In this document: in pieces, positions 7,625-16,598 of the stretch | Numbering within the stretch: the first letter of the stretch is position 1 | Layout of the letters: every line of letters begins with the position of its first letter | Source: an uncultured bacterium | GTDB lineage: Bacteria > Planctomycetota > Phycisphaerae > Phycisphaerales > UBA1924 | Direction of reading: 5' to 3' | Assembly (NCBI GenBank): GCA_938003595.1 | Contig: CALKYH010000117.1 | Span: 1-49,619 of the forward strand | Length of the DNA: 49,619 nt | Notes under the pieces: model-generated | Database searches by the model: none | Told to the model about the DNA's origin: nothing | The model's input: the letters and a program-made list of their open reading frames with translations, nothing else | Translations under genes and position numbers: made by a program

Positions 7625-9445
7625 TCATTCGTCCTCCGCCGGCTCCGGCGGGGCGAGGCCGATGACGCTGTCGGGCTCGGTCGGCGGCTCGGCGGCGTTG
7701 GCGGGGACCGGCGTGTGCTTGCGGATGAAGAACAGCGGCACGGCGCCGTCGGCGGGCTTGGTCCAGGTGGTCAGGACGCGGCGCCCGGCCTCGAGTTCGT
7801 AGTTGATCGCGGCGATCGACTGGCCCAGCAGCGATGGAATGGTGTGGGGCTCGGGCTCGGCTCCCGCGGGGCTGGCCAGCACGGCGCCGCCGCCGGGGCC
7901 GAAGCGTTGTTCGCCCCAGCGCGCGATCATCTGATCGACGTACGGGTTGCCGGTCGCGGCCATGACGAAGCCGAACTGCGGGTTGAGGATGTCCTCGTCG
8001 AGCCAGCGGGTGTCGGTGGCGTTGCCGACGAAGGCGGTCAGGCCCGCCTTGGCGGCGAGGGCGACATTCCGCGGGTTGGAGTCCACGATGCGCACGGGCA
8101 CACCCGCGTCGGCCAGGGCCTTGGCCAGCTCGCGCGCCAGGCGGTGGGCGCCGATGAGCAGCACGCCCGAGGGCGGCCCGGCGCGCACGCCCAGCAGCGA
8201 GGCGACAGGCCCGGCGAGCAGCCCGCTCAGCGCCACGGTGATGAACACCACCACGAAGACCAGCGTCTCGAGCTTGGCCGCCTGCTCGGCGAGATTGGCG
8301 CCCGCGACCATGGCGCGCGGGCCGATGGGCGAGGCCTGCGCCGCCTCCGCCGCGACGCGCGTCAGCTCCAGCGCGGCGATGGACGCCACGGACACCGCCA
8401 CGATGCCGCGCGGCGCCATGAAGCAGGCGAAGAGCTTCTCCCGCACGCTCAGGCGCGAGCCGGCGCAGCCGATGAAGACGCACAGGGGGCGCACCGCCAC
8501 CAGCACGGCGAGCACAAAGGCGCCGTCGAGCCAGGTCAGGTCCCGCAGGCGCTCCAGATCGAAGCGCGAGGCGAGCAGGATGAACAGCGCGCCCACGAGC
8601 ACGCCGGAGACATCCTCCATGGCGTGCTGGACATGCTGGATGGCCTGGCCCCGGGCGCGGGCGAGGATCATGCCGCAGACCGCCGCCGCGACCAGGCCGG
8701 ATTCGTGCAGCACCAGCTCGCTGCAGCCCACGGCGATCGTGCAGGCGGACAAACACAGGAGCGTGGCGGCCGAGTCGCTGGCGGTGGACCTGGCGACCAG
8801 ACGCAGCAGCGGACGGGCCAGCGCCCCGGCCAGGGCGCCGAAGCCCGCGCCGAGGATCAGCGGCAGCACATAGAACGCCGCCCAGCCGACGCGCAGGTCG
8901 TCGGCCCCGCCGCCGTGTCGCCCGAGCACGATCTCCAGCGTGGTGACGGTGATGATGACGCCGATGGGGTCGATGAGCACGGCCTCGGCGCCGAGGGCGG
9001 TGTGGAGGCGGGGGGTCAGCGACACGCGGCGCAGGATCGGCTGCACCACGGTGGGCCCGGTGACGATGAGCACGGCGCCGAGGATGAGCGAGAGCTCGAC
9101 GGACAGGCCGACCAGGAAATGGGCGGCGGCGGCGGAGCCCAGCCAGGTGATGATCGCCCCGACGCTGAGCAACCCCCACACGGCCTTGGGCGCGCGGAGC
9201 AGGGCCTCGCGGTCCAGGTGGATGGAGCCCTCGAAGATGAGCAGGCCGACGGCGACGCTGATGATGGCGCCGATGCTGCCGCCGAGCTGGGCGCCGTCCA
9301 CCAGGTTCAGGCCGACGGGCCCGAGGCCGACGCCCACGAGCATCAGCGGCAGGATGGCCGGCACGCGCAGCCGGCCGCAGAGCATCCCGATGGCGATGCC
9401 GACGCCGATGGCCAGTGCGAGTGTGGATGCGGGGCTTGCGCTCAC
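7625..9445 (-). CDS. CPA1-type cation:proton antiporter with C-terminal TrkA-N domain
   Basis: A 606-residue membrane transporter of the Na+(K+)/H+ exchanger family. About 12 hydrophobic segments span residues 8-420. Typical elements are VTGPTVV (128-134) and LIDPIGVII (157-165), the latter standing where NhaP proteins have an ND motif. A cytoplasmic Rossmann-like TrkA-N domain (about 428-527, LIGAHRLARELAKAL) should bind nucleotide and gate transport. It probably exports Na+ or K+ in exchange for H+. The GTG at 9445 is chosen because the first transmembrane helix starts right after it; the reading frame stays open further upstream but that part reads as antisense of the neighbouring gene. 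No clear ribosome site precedes it. Confidence 0.85.
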   Translation of the reverse strand: MSASPASTLALAIGVGIAIGMLCGRLRVPAILPLMLVGVGLGPVGLNLVDGAQLGGSIGAIISVAVGLLIFEGSIHLDREALLRAPKAVWGLLSVGAIITWLGSAAAAHFLVGLSVELSLILGAVLIVTGPTVVQPILRRVSLTPRLHTALGAEAVLIDPIGVIITVTTLEIVLGRHGGGADDLRVGWAAFYVLPLILGAGFGALAGALARPLLRLVARSTASDSAATLLCLSACTIAVGCSELVLHESGLVAAAVCGMILARARGQAIQHVQHAMEDVSGVLVGALFILLASRFDLERLRDLTWLDGAFVLAVLVAVRPLCVFIGCAGSRLSVREKLFACFMAPRGIVAVSVASIAALELTRVAAEAAQASPIGPRAMVAGANLAEQAAKLETLVFVVVFITVALSGLLAGPVASLLGVRAGPPSGVLLIGAHRLARELAKALADAGVPVRIVDSNPRNVALAAKAGLTAFVGNATDTRWLDEDILNPQFGFVMAATGNPYVDQMIARWGEQRFGPGGGAVLASPAGAEPEPHTIPSLLGQSIAAINYELEAGRRVLTTWTKPADGAVPLFFIRKHTPVPANAAEPPTEPDSVIGLAPPEPAEDE

Positions 9446-9495
9446 GGGGCCCAGTGTAGCCGGGCGGCGTGCGGCGTCTCCGGTCGGCGCTCGGG

Positions 9496-11994
9496 CTACT
9501 GGGGGGGCGCGGTGAGGCCGTAGCCTCCCAGCACGATGTTCAGGTCGGCGAAGTCCACGCGGTTGTCGAAGTCCAGATCGCCGGGGACTCCTTGCCCGAC
9601 CGCGTTGTAGTTGGAGAGCACGACATTGAGGTCGGAGAACCCGACGGCGCCGTCGCCGTCGGCGTCGCCGGGGAGCGCGGGCGTGAGGGCGACCTCGTCG
9701 AGGGCCTCGAGCCAGAGCTCCGCGAGGCGCTCGTTGCCGCGCTGGCTGACATGGTTGGTGTCGGCGCGAAGGCCGTCGGCGAACAGCTCGTTCTGGTCGC
9801 CCAGCTCGGGGTGCATCAGGAGGCTGATCGACGGCGCGTTCATCGCGGCGCCGTGCTCGAGGATGTACAGGTGCCAGGGCGTGAAGGTGGCGGCGTGGGT
9901 CATGTCGCCGAGCCAGACCAGGTCGGCGTGGGGCAGCGCGCCGCGGACCAGCGTCGCCCAGGTGGTCATGCTGTCGGCCGTGCTGTCCTGCTGGGCGAAG
10001 GTCTGCAGCCAGACATCGGGGCTGAACAGCGCCATCCATGCGGGTATGGAGGCGGCGGCGGCGGTGTTGATCTGGGGCTGGTAGCCGTTGCCGCCCCAGC
10101 CGGCGACGCCCCAGACAAAGCCGTCCACATCGGGGCGCCAGGCGTCCATCGCGAAGAGCACGGCGCCCTGGCCCGAGCCGTCGCCCACGCGGAACCGCAG
10201 GCCGCGCCACACCGCCGGGTCGCCCGCGTCCAGAGCGGGCCAGGTGTACTCGATGGTCTCGTAGCGCCACGGGCCGAACAGCAGCGCGGCGCCGTTGGCG
10301 GGCGGGGCGCTGAACGGGAACTCGAGAATGATCGTGGTCGCGCCGGGCGCCGTTTGATTGAAGTCAACGCTCGTGATGACGGCGATGGAGTCGCCGTGGA
10401 CGACCGTGTGCCCGGGGACGGCCAGCGCGCGAGCGTCGCCGGAGAGGGTCAGCACACTCGGCCGATAGGCGTCGCCGGCCCCGGGATCGAAGGTGCGCGA
10501 GCCCGTGGTGGTGTCGAGGTCGAGCGGCTGCTCCGGCTCGGCGTCGGCGCCGAAGGCGCCCTGCCGATCGAATTTGTTCGGCGCCCAGAGCAGCGTGGAG
10601 GCGCCCGGGCACGCGAAGGCGTGCGCCCGCAGCAGCAGCGGTCGGTCGGCGCGGATAAGGCCCTCCGGCTTGCAGCGCAGCGAGAAGCCAGAGCCCGGGG
10701 GCAGCAGCAGGCCGGCCCCGGGGCCCACGCCGTTGTCGGCGACCGAGCCCGTCCAGAAGCGCGAGGCGTCCATCTGGGAGATCGAGGTCACGGCGCCGCT
10801 CATGTACGAGGCGTTGGTCCCGGTGTCGAGGCCGAACCACGGCGTCTTGCTGGTGGTCATCGGCGCGTTGAGCACGCCGGAGGTGGACTCCGGGCGCAGC
10901 CAGGCGAAGCCGTGTATGTAGTTGCCCGGCGACAGGCCCGAGCCGTCGAAGCGCTTGGTGGCGCGGCTGTTGCCGCTGATCATGACCTTCCACGGGCCCG
11001 CGGGGCCGGTGACCAGCCGGCGCGCCCGCGGCGCCACGGCCGCCACGCGGGGCTGGGAGAGGTCCTCGCTCACCGAGGGCAGTTGGCGCACGAAGAAGCC
11101 CGCGTTGCCGCCGTCGTGGTGCGACACATACCGACAGCTGTCCGCGGCCAGCACGGGGCGGACCATCGAGAAGTTGTCCGGCAGCGCGGGGCCGGCGCGG
11201 TTGAAGATGGCGAAGTTCTTCGTGGTGGCCAGTCCCCCGATCACCGCGGCGCGGTCGCCCTGGCTGGAGGCGACGCTCAGCCCGTTGGTCGGCAGCGTGG
11301 CGACGCAGTGGTTCACCATCCACCAGCAGTTGTCGGCGCCGGTCATCAGGCCGCCGTCGCCGACCGTGTTCATGTCGAACGGGGCGTGGAAGCGGCGCGA
11401 CTGCCACACCGCGGCGCCGTCGGCCGGCGCGATCGCCTCGCGGCGCAGCGCCAGCTCGGCGTACACGCCCTCGACCGCGAGGACGGTCTCGGCGCGGGCG
11501 ACGAAGGTGTCGCCGCTGACCGGGCCGGGGATGAAGCCGGAGATCGAGGCGCTGGCGGAGGCGAAGGGCTTGCTCTCGCACGCCGAGCCGATCCAGAGTT
11601 CGCCGGTGGTTCGATCGAACGAGGCGACGACCAGCGCCCACTCGCCGGGGACGAGCGCCTCGGGCGCGGTGACGGTGAGCGAGGTCGGCACGCTGGCGGC
11701 GCGCCGGAGTCGGGCCAGGGGCCGGCCCTGCCCGTCGAGGCGGAGCTCGAAGGCGCCGGTGATCGTGAGGACGGCGCGCTCCGCGCCGGATGCGGGGTCG
11801 GTCGGGCGGATCCAGATCAGCGCCGAGAAGCTGTTCGTGGCGACGATGCCGGTGCCGGGATTGGGCGCCATGCGGATGTGGGCGATCTCATTGATCGTCT
11901 CGAAGCTGGCTCGCGCCGGCGGCGTGGGCGCAGCGAGGGCGATGAGCGCGAGCGCTCCGGCGAGGAGGCCGGCGTTGGTGCGAGGTCGCCGCAT
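9496..11994 (-). CDS. secreted LamG-like / dockerin protein, C-terminal part SGNH-like
   Basis: An 832-residue exported protein. A signal peptide (about 1-28, ending PARAS) precedes a concanavalin/LamG-type region (about 30-190, with FSALIWIRPTD and GEWALVVASFDRTTGELWIG). The middle is not recognised. Around 533-750 some blocks recall GDSL/SGNH hydrolases: HGDSI near 533, WGGNGY near 633 and DTNHVSQRGN near 745, close to the Asp-x-x-His block. The family assignment is weak. The C-terminus (about 776-825) carries two dockerin-like calcium loops, GDADGDGAVGFSDLN and GDLDFDNRVDFADLN, without flanking Cys. A fixed start at ATG 11994 fits the signal peptide. No Shine-Dalgarno is evident; a 10-pair hairpin sits in the leader. 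Confidence 0.75.
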   Translation of the reverse strand: MRRPRTNAGLLAGALALIALAAPTPPARASFETINEIAHIRMAPNPGTGIVATNSFSALIWIRPTDPASGAERAVLTITGAFELRLDGQGRPLARLRRAASVPTSLTVTAPEALVPGEWALVVASFDRTTGELWIGSACESKPFASASASISGFIPGPVSGDTFVARAETVLAVEGVYAELALRREAIAPADGAAVWQSRRFHAPFDMNTVGDGGLMTGADNCWWMVNHCVATLPTNGLSVASSQGDRAAVIGGLATTKNFAIFNRAGPALPDNFSMVRPVLAADSCRYVSHHDGGNAGFFVRQLPSVSEDLSQPRVAAVAPRARRLVTGPAGPWKVMISGNSRATKRFDGSGLSPGNYIHGFAWLRPESTSGVLNAPMTTSKTPWFGLDTGTNASYMSGAVTSISQMDASRFWTGSVADNGVGPGAGLLLPPGSGFSLRCKPEGLIRADRPLLLRAHAFACPGASTLLWAPNKFDRQGAFGADAEPEQPLDLDTTTGSRTFDPGAGDAYRPSVLTLSGDARALAVPGHTVVHGDSIAVITSVDFNQTAPGATTIILEFPFSAPPANGAALLFGPWRYETIEYTWPALDAGDPAVWRGLRFRVGDGSGQGAVLFAMDAWRPDVDGFVWGVAGWGGNGYQPQINTAAAASIPAWMALFSPDVWLQTFAQQDSTADSMTTWATLVRGALPHADLVWLGDMTHAATFTPWHLYILEHGAAMNAPSISLLMHPELGDQNELFADGLRADTNHVSQRGNERLAELWLEALDEVALTPALPGDADGDGAVGFSDLNVVLSNYNAVGQGVPGDLDFDNRVDFADLNIVLGGYGLTAPPQ

Positions 11995-12015
11995 CGGGGG
12001 GTTGGGGCTCTCTCT

Positions 12016-12044
12016 CGCCGTCGGCCCGGGCTGCGCCGACGGCG
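12016..12044 (-). promoter_or_regulatory. 10-bp hairpin in the leader of the LamG/dockerin gene
   Basis: A perfect ten-pair stem (CGCCGTCGGC at 12016-12025 with GCCGACGGCG at 12035-12044) and a nine-base loop lie 21 bases upstream of the ATG at 11994. On the mRNA it would be followed by a GAGAGAG stretch. It could protect the 5' end or control translation. Its role is inferred only from position. Confidence 0.4.
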
Positions 12045-12140
12045 TGGCTGTCCTGATGAATGTACGGGGTGTTTTCGCGGCGGCGGCGATTTTTTTGGAG
12101 GGTTTCGGGCTTTTCACCCCCTCGGCGCGGGTCAAGGTCC

Positions 12141-12174
12141 AAGAAAAACGCCCGGCGCGGGGGCGCCGGGCGTT
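12141..12174 (-). terminator. rho-independent terminator of the subtilisin-like protease gene
   Basis: A perfect twelve-pair stem (12147-12158 with 12163-12174) closes a GGGG loop. On the minus strand it is followed by CGTTTTTCTT-type sequence, a U-rich tail. It lies 54 bases after the protease stop codon and is the clearest intrinsic terminator in the window. Confidence 0.85.
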
Positions 12175-12227
12175 GGAATGGTCAGGTTCGTGCTCGCCAA
12201 CCCGGGTGGCTGGCGGGTTCGGGGAAA

Positions 12228-15200
12228 TCAGCAGGTCGTGCTGTATACGCCGAGCAGGGAGTTGAGATCGCCGAAGTCCACATCGCCGTCGCCGTCGAGG
12301 TCGCCGGGGAGGTTGGCGCCGTTCTGGCCGAAGGCGCCGAGCAGGAGGTTGAGGTCCGCGAAGTCCACATCGCCGTCGCCGTCGATGTCGCCGAAGCACG
12401 AGGCGCAGCTGTTCATGGTGGACAGGTCCAGCTCGACGAAGCCGACCGGCGTGCCGCCGCCGCCGGACAGGCCGGAGAGGCCGTCGGCCGCCGACATGTT
12501 CATGCAGGCGATGCGGATGACGCCGTCGAAGAACATCTCGATCTGGAAGGTGTTGGAGTTGCCGGCGTTGTACTCGGTGACATTGAGCCAGGTCACCACG
12601 ACGCGGTCGGCGAGCGTCTTCCAGGAGACCTGTCCGGCCTGACCGGGGTGCAGGTCGTCGAAGTGGCCCGAGATGCGGGGCAGGTCGAAGTGGTCGGTGA
12701 TGGTCTCGGTGTAGTCGGTGTCGCCGGCGGTGAAGGTGACATAGCCGTTGGAGCCGACGAAGAAGCTGGTGTACGACACGCCGTAGATCGAGACCGTCGC
12801 GCCGGGCGTGACCTGGAAGAACTGATCGTCCTGGGTGCTGGGGAAGGTGATGACATTGCCGCCCGCGGGATCGGTGGGCAGGGCGGTGATGGGCTCGAAG
12901 CAGCCGCGGTAGAAGTCCACGGTGTTGTTGGGCGTGAAGGTCATCATGTGGCCGGCGGTGTCGCGATTGTCCGCCGTGTCGAAGTTCTCGGTGAAGTAGG
13001 AGGGGATGTCGGAGGTCGCGAAGGTGAAGCACGCGCCGCCGTTGTTGTTCCCGGCGCCGTTGCCCGCGGCGTCCGTCGCCGCGGTCGTGAAGTAGTAGTC
13101 GGTGTCTTCGCTCAGGCCCGCGATGTTGATCGTGTGGCTGGTGTTGAGCCCGGGCGCTCCGACGACCGTGGTCGCCCCGGCGCAGCTCGCGCCGAAGGAC
13201 AGCTCGGAGACAGACGGCTCGTTCGTGTTGAAGGTCACCGTGGCGCCGAAGGGCCCGATGTTGGAGACCTGCACATTCGAGATGACCGGGCCGACGCAGT
13301 CCACCGTCGCGTTCGAGACGACCGGCACATTGGTGTTGCCGAAGCCGTCGTCGGCGTCGATGTAGGTGAACGAGATGGTGTCGCCGTGGGCGATCTGCAG
13401 CGCGCCCGCGGCGTTGGTGGTCGTCAGGGGCAGGGCGCCGCGGAAATCGGCGGTCTGCGCGCCGGTCTCGGTGAGGACCACGATCTCGCCGACGGGGTCG
13501 CTGGTGGAGGTGATGTTGACGAAGACGGTCTCGACCGCGTTGTCGTCGAGGTTCAGGTCGCAGTCGGTGACGCTGGCGTTGAGCGACGAGTCGGCGCAGG
13601 AGTAGAGCGAGCGGTCCATCGCGGCGACGCCGGCGGTGGAGCAGTTGATGAGGAAGGGCGAGGCGGCCAGGGAGAACTTCTGCGGGCCCTGCGGGACATT
13701 CGCGCCCACGACCTCGACGCGCCACACGCCGGCGGGCACGGGCTCGCCGTTCACGCCGACGGCCACCTGCTCGATGTTGTCCCGGGTGTTGGGGGCGTTG
13801 CGGGCGGCGGGGGTGTTGGGGTTGTTGGGGTCGAGCGTCCAGGGGAAGCGCCGGACGCCGTTGGGGTCGAACACGCGCAGGTCGAGGTTGTTCACCAGCG
13901 CGGGGATGGCGTTGAGGGTCGCCGGGGGATCGTTCCAGGCCAGCGTGGCCTTGAAGGTCTCGCCCGGGTTCACGAGCACCAGCGCCGAGTACACGCCGCC
14001 CTGGGCGACGGTCTCCTCAACGAAGTTGCCGGTGCGCATGAAGTCGATGGCGCCGTCGGCGCGGACCGAGCCGTAGCCGGTCTTGTAGTCCGGGCCGGTG
14101 TTGGTCAGGTCCACCGCGGTGTGGGCGAGGATGGCCTTGACGGTCGAGCCGATGGGGTCGGGCTCGCCGCTGAACTGCACGCGGAAGTCCTCGAGCATGA
14201 GGGCCACGATGCCGGTGACCGTGGGCGCCGCCATCGAGGTGCCGCTCTTGACGTTGTAGCTCGTGTTGTTGCTGTTGGAGCTGGTGGAGGTCACGCCGCC
14301 GTCGTTGGTGCCGGCGTGCGTGCCGTTCTGGCTGCCGGGGCCGGACATGTCGGGCTTCATGCGCCCGTCGTCGGTGGGGCCCCAGGAGGTGAAGCTCGTG
14401 ACGCTGTCGTCGTTCGAGTTCATGGCGCCGATGGTGATGTGGTTCTTGCCGCCGCCCGGAGGGGCGATCGTCTCGAAGCCGCCGGCGGAGTTCGGCCAGG
14501 TGTTGCCCGTGTTCTGGCAGTTGCTGGACTGACGCTCGTTGCCCGCCGCCCAGACGATGATCAGCTCCTTCCCGGCGACGCTGCCCCGGGCGATGGAGTC
14601 GATGAGAGAGTCGGTCGTGCCGTAGTTGCCCTGCCAGTCGCAGGGGTTGCCGTTGGGCGCCGTGTTGTTGCCGATGGAGTTGTTCGCGACCGAGACGCCG
14701 TGGTTGGTGATGGCGTCGGTGTAGTCCTGCAGCAGGTCGCCGGGGTTGGTGTAGAGGAAGTCGCTGCCGCCGGCCCACTCGAAGCCGTAGTTGTTGATCG
14801 TCACGCCCGGGGCCATGCCCTTGTGCAGCGGGTTGGCCACGCCGGCGCCGCCGATGGTGCCCGAGACATGCGTCGCATGGTCGGACAGGCCGTCGGAGTC
14901 GCGGTTGGTCGCGCGGCCCTGGAAGTCCACATGCGTGGTGCGGATCGTGCCGCCGTCGAACACCATGACGGACACGCCCGCGCCGGTCAGCCCGTAGGGC
15001 GCCGCCTGCACGATGTTCACGCCGGTGCGCTCGCGGTTGCTGGCGTTCATCTCGGACAACTGCCAGATCGCCGGCTCGATCCACATCACCGCGTCCTCGG
15101 CGGCCAGGGGCTTGACCTGCGACTGCGGGATCTCGATGACCAGGGCGTTGATCGGGCCCAGCACGCTGCGGACGAAGGCGCCGTAGCGCGCGGCCAGCGC

Positions 15201-15755
15201 CGCGGCCTCGGTGTTCAGGTCCACGTCCTTATGGAAGGTCACATAGGCGCCGAACACGGGCTCGAAGCCCTCGTCGCCGTCCTTGCGCTCCTTCATGTTG
15301 ACGACGGCCCACTCCGGGACCATATCGGCCTGGAGGAAGGTGTCGAGCTTCCAGTTGTCGCGGATCTCGCGGACGCTGTAGAGCGAGGGCTCGGCGGCGA
15401 TCGCGTCGGCGTCCAGCGCGCCGGCCACGGGGCTGAGGGACGCGAAGAAGGCGTTGTCGCCCAGGGGGCTCAGCAGCGTCATGCCGGCGTTGGCCAGACG
15501 GGCGCGCTGGGCGTCGGTCACGGGGGCCTTGAACTGCACCACCACGCGACGGCGCTGCGTGTCGGCGGCGCGGGCGTTGAGGTCGGTCAGGGTTGTGCGG
15601 ATCTGCTCGGCGCTGAGCGAGGGGATCGCCGCGTCGGCGCCGGCCCGCCACTGGACCTGCGCGCTCGCGGCGCAGGACAGCAGGGCGCCGGCGGCGCAGG
15701 CGAGCAGGGCGGACGGACGGAGCGCGCGGACGGGGCGCGGGGCCATCGTGGGCAT
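12228..15755 (-). CDS. secreted subtilisin-like serine protease (S8) with C-terminal dockerin-like module
   Basis: A 1175-residue exported protease. A signal peptide (about 1-32, ending ASA) leads to a prodomain-like region (about 45-235). The S8 catalytic domain (about 245-560) has Asp267 (VMVFDGGT), His293 (SDHATHVSGT), oxyanion Asn406 (AAGNE) and nucleophile Ser507 (SGTSMAAP). A beta-rich P/PPC-like domain follows (around 580-700). Then come a fibronectin III-like domain with NIAGLSEDTDYYF, and a beta-sandwich region. The end carries two dockerin-like loops (GDIDGDGDVDFADLN and GDLDGDGDVDFGDLN) flanked by Cys residues (SCASCFGD before, YSTTC at the tip). The ATG at 15755 follows AGGAG by seven bases. 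It probably degrades extracellular protein while attached to the cell surface by an unknown partner. Confidence 0.88.
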   Translation of the reverse strand: MPTMAPRPVRALRPSALLACAAGALLSCAASAQVQWRAGADAAIPSLSAEQIRTTLTDLNARAADTQRRRVVVQFKAPVTDAQRARLANAGMTLLSPLGDNAFFASLSPVAGALDADAIAAEPSLYSVREIRDNWKLDTFLQADMVPEWAVVNMKERKDGDEGFEPVFGAYVTFHKDVDLNTEAAALAARYGAFVRSVLGPINALVIEIPQSQVKPLAAEDAVMWIEPAIWQLSEMNASNRERTGVNIVQAAPYGLTGAGVSVMVFDGGTIRTTHVDFQGRATNRDSDGLSDHATHVSGTIGGAGVANPLHKGMAPGVTINNYGFEWAGGSDFLYTNPGDLLQDYTDAITNHGVSVANNSIGNNTAPNGNPCDWQGNYGTTDSLIDSIARGSVAGKELIIVWAAGNERQSSNCQNTGNTWPNSAGGFETIAPPGGGKNHITIGAMNSNDDSVTSFTSWGPTDDGRMKPDMSGPGSQNGTHAGTNDGGVTSTSSNSNNTSYNVKSGTSMAAPTVTGIVALMLEDFRVQFSGEPDPIGSTVKAILAHTAVDLTNTGPDYKTGYGSVRADGAIDFMRTGNFVEETVAQGGVYSALVLVNPGETFKATLAWNDPPATLNAIPALVNNLDLRVFDPNGVRRFPWTLDPNNPNTPAARNAPNTRDNIEQVAVGVNGEPVPAGVWRVEVVGANVPQGPQKFSLAASPFLINCSTAGVAAMDRSLYSCADSSLNASVTDCDLNLDDNAVETVFVNITSTSDPVGEIVVLTETGAQTADFRGALPLTTTNAAGALQIAHGDTISFTYIDADDGFGNTNVPVVSNATVDCVGPVISNVQVSNIGPFGATVTFNTNEPSVSELSFGASCAGATTVVGAPGLNTSHTINIAGLSEDTDYYFTTAATDAAGNGAGNNNGGACFTFATSDIPSYFTENFDTADNRDTAGHMMTFTPNNTVDFYRGCFEPITALPTDPAGGNVITFPSTQDDQFFQVTPGATVSIYGVSYTSFFVGSNGYVTFTAGDTDYTETITDHFDLPRISGHFDDLHPGQAGQVSWKTLADRVVVTWLNVTEYNAGNSNTFQIEMFFDGVIRIACMNMSAADGLSGLSGGGGTPVGFVELDLSTMNSCASCFGDIDGDGDVDFADLNLLLGAFGQNGANLPGDLDGDGDVDFGDLNSLLGVYSTTC

Positions 15756-16044
15756 GAAACAACTCCTGAAGTCGGAACGCGGGGTGTGGATCGGCACAGG
15801 GGCGTCGGGGCCGGGTCGGGCCAGATCGGGCTGGTTGGGCGTCGGACCACCATGTCCGGACGCTCCGTGGCGGGCAACGAGGCGCGGCCCACGGCGTAGG
15901 CGGCGTCCGGTGATTCCCGTTGACAGCGTCGGACCCGGCGCTGCCGGGGACGGGGCCATCGCGAGAACCGCGCAGGCGCCCCGAACGCTCGGCGTAGGTC
16001 CGGAATGGAACATCCCACGCGGACGGGCCGTGGTCAAGGGGAAT

Positions 16045-16383
16045 TCACGCCGCGGGGGCGAGAAGTTCGTCCCTATCGGCGGATTCCGGGGCCGGCTCCA
16101 CGGCCTCGGCCACCTCGGGCGATCCTTGCCGACGCCGGCCCGGCCACACGCAGACCACGCCCGAGAGCCCGATCAGGGCCAATGCGCCCGGTTCCAGGCC
16201 GAGGAGGCCGAGCGTGTAGGGGATCGGGGCGGACGCCGCGGCGTCGGGCTCCAGCATGGGCGCCGGCAGCGGCGCGGGCGGGAGGGCGAGGGCGGAGCGG
16301 GCGACCAGGCCGAGTCCGAGAACGCAGGACACCGCGCCAAGGGTGATGGCGGCGACGGTGGAGATGGCTCTGCGCTCGGACAT
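16045..16383 (-). CDS. small PEP-CTERM-like membrane protein
   Basis: A 112-residue protein of unknown function. The N-terminus has a hydrophobic signal or anchor (about 8-34). A short Pro/Ala-rich stretch leads to EPG (64-66), a hydrophobic helix (66-81) and RRR (83-85), the order seen in PEP-CTERM sorting signals. Unusually, 27 hydrophilic, acidic residues follow the basic cluster, whereas true PEP-CTERM signals end there. It may be a sorted protein with an added tail, or simply a two-helix membrane protein. The ATG at 16383 is supported by the hydrophobic start. The leader contains GAGAGAG but no strong ribosome site. It is divergent from the FAD enzyme gene. Confidence 0.6.
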   Translation of the reverse strand: MSERRAISTVAAITLGAVSCVLGLGLVARSALALPPAPLPAPMLEPDAAASAPIPYTLGLLGLEPGALALIGLSGVVCVWPGRRRQGSPEVAEAVEPAPESADRDELLAPAA

Positions 16384-16585
16384 GGAGTCGCGCTCTCTCT
16401 GCTCGCTGTGCGTCCCGGCGGCGCCGGTCGGCGGTCTCTCTCCGCCGCCCGTGATGCATGGGCGGCGCTCCTGCGGGGAACATAAGCCCTCCGCGCCCGC
16501 GTGCAAGGGGATGCGAAAAAAAGAAACGGCCAGATGTCCGGCTGGCGCGGGTTCGCGGGGTTCCCACCACGCCCGTTCCTGCGGG

Positions 16586-16591
16586 TACGCT
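16586..16591 (+). promoter_or_regulatory. -10-like hexamer TACGCT, 7 nt before the FAD oxidoreductase start
   Basis: TACGCT fits TANNNT and lies seven bases before ATG 16599. No Shine-Dalgarno and no clear -35 are visible. A leaderless transcript is likely. Confidence 0.4.
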
Positions 16592-16598
16592 GGCGCGC

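Noticed and set aside
7585..7625. T-run on the minus strand after the antiporter stop as an intrinsic terminator
   Set aside because: The preceding GC-rich stretch gives only a four-pair stem before mismatches, so no convincing hairpin precedes the run.
9446..10270. An N-terminal extension of the antiporter to about 881 residues
   Set aside because: The extra 275 residues are Arg/Pro-rich antisense of the LamG/dockerin gene; the first membrane helix follows GTG 9445.
5187..15899. Very long open frames on the strand opposite the histidine kinase, antiporter, LamG and protease genes (up to about 1280 codons)
   Set aside because: They run antisense to clear genes, are rich in Arg, Ala, Gly and His, and show no domain. 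High GC makes stop codons rare in these frames.
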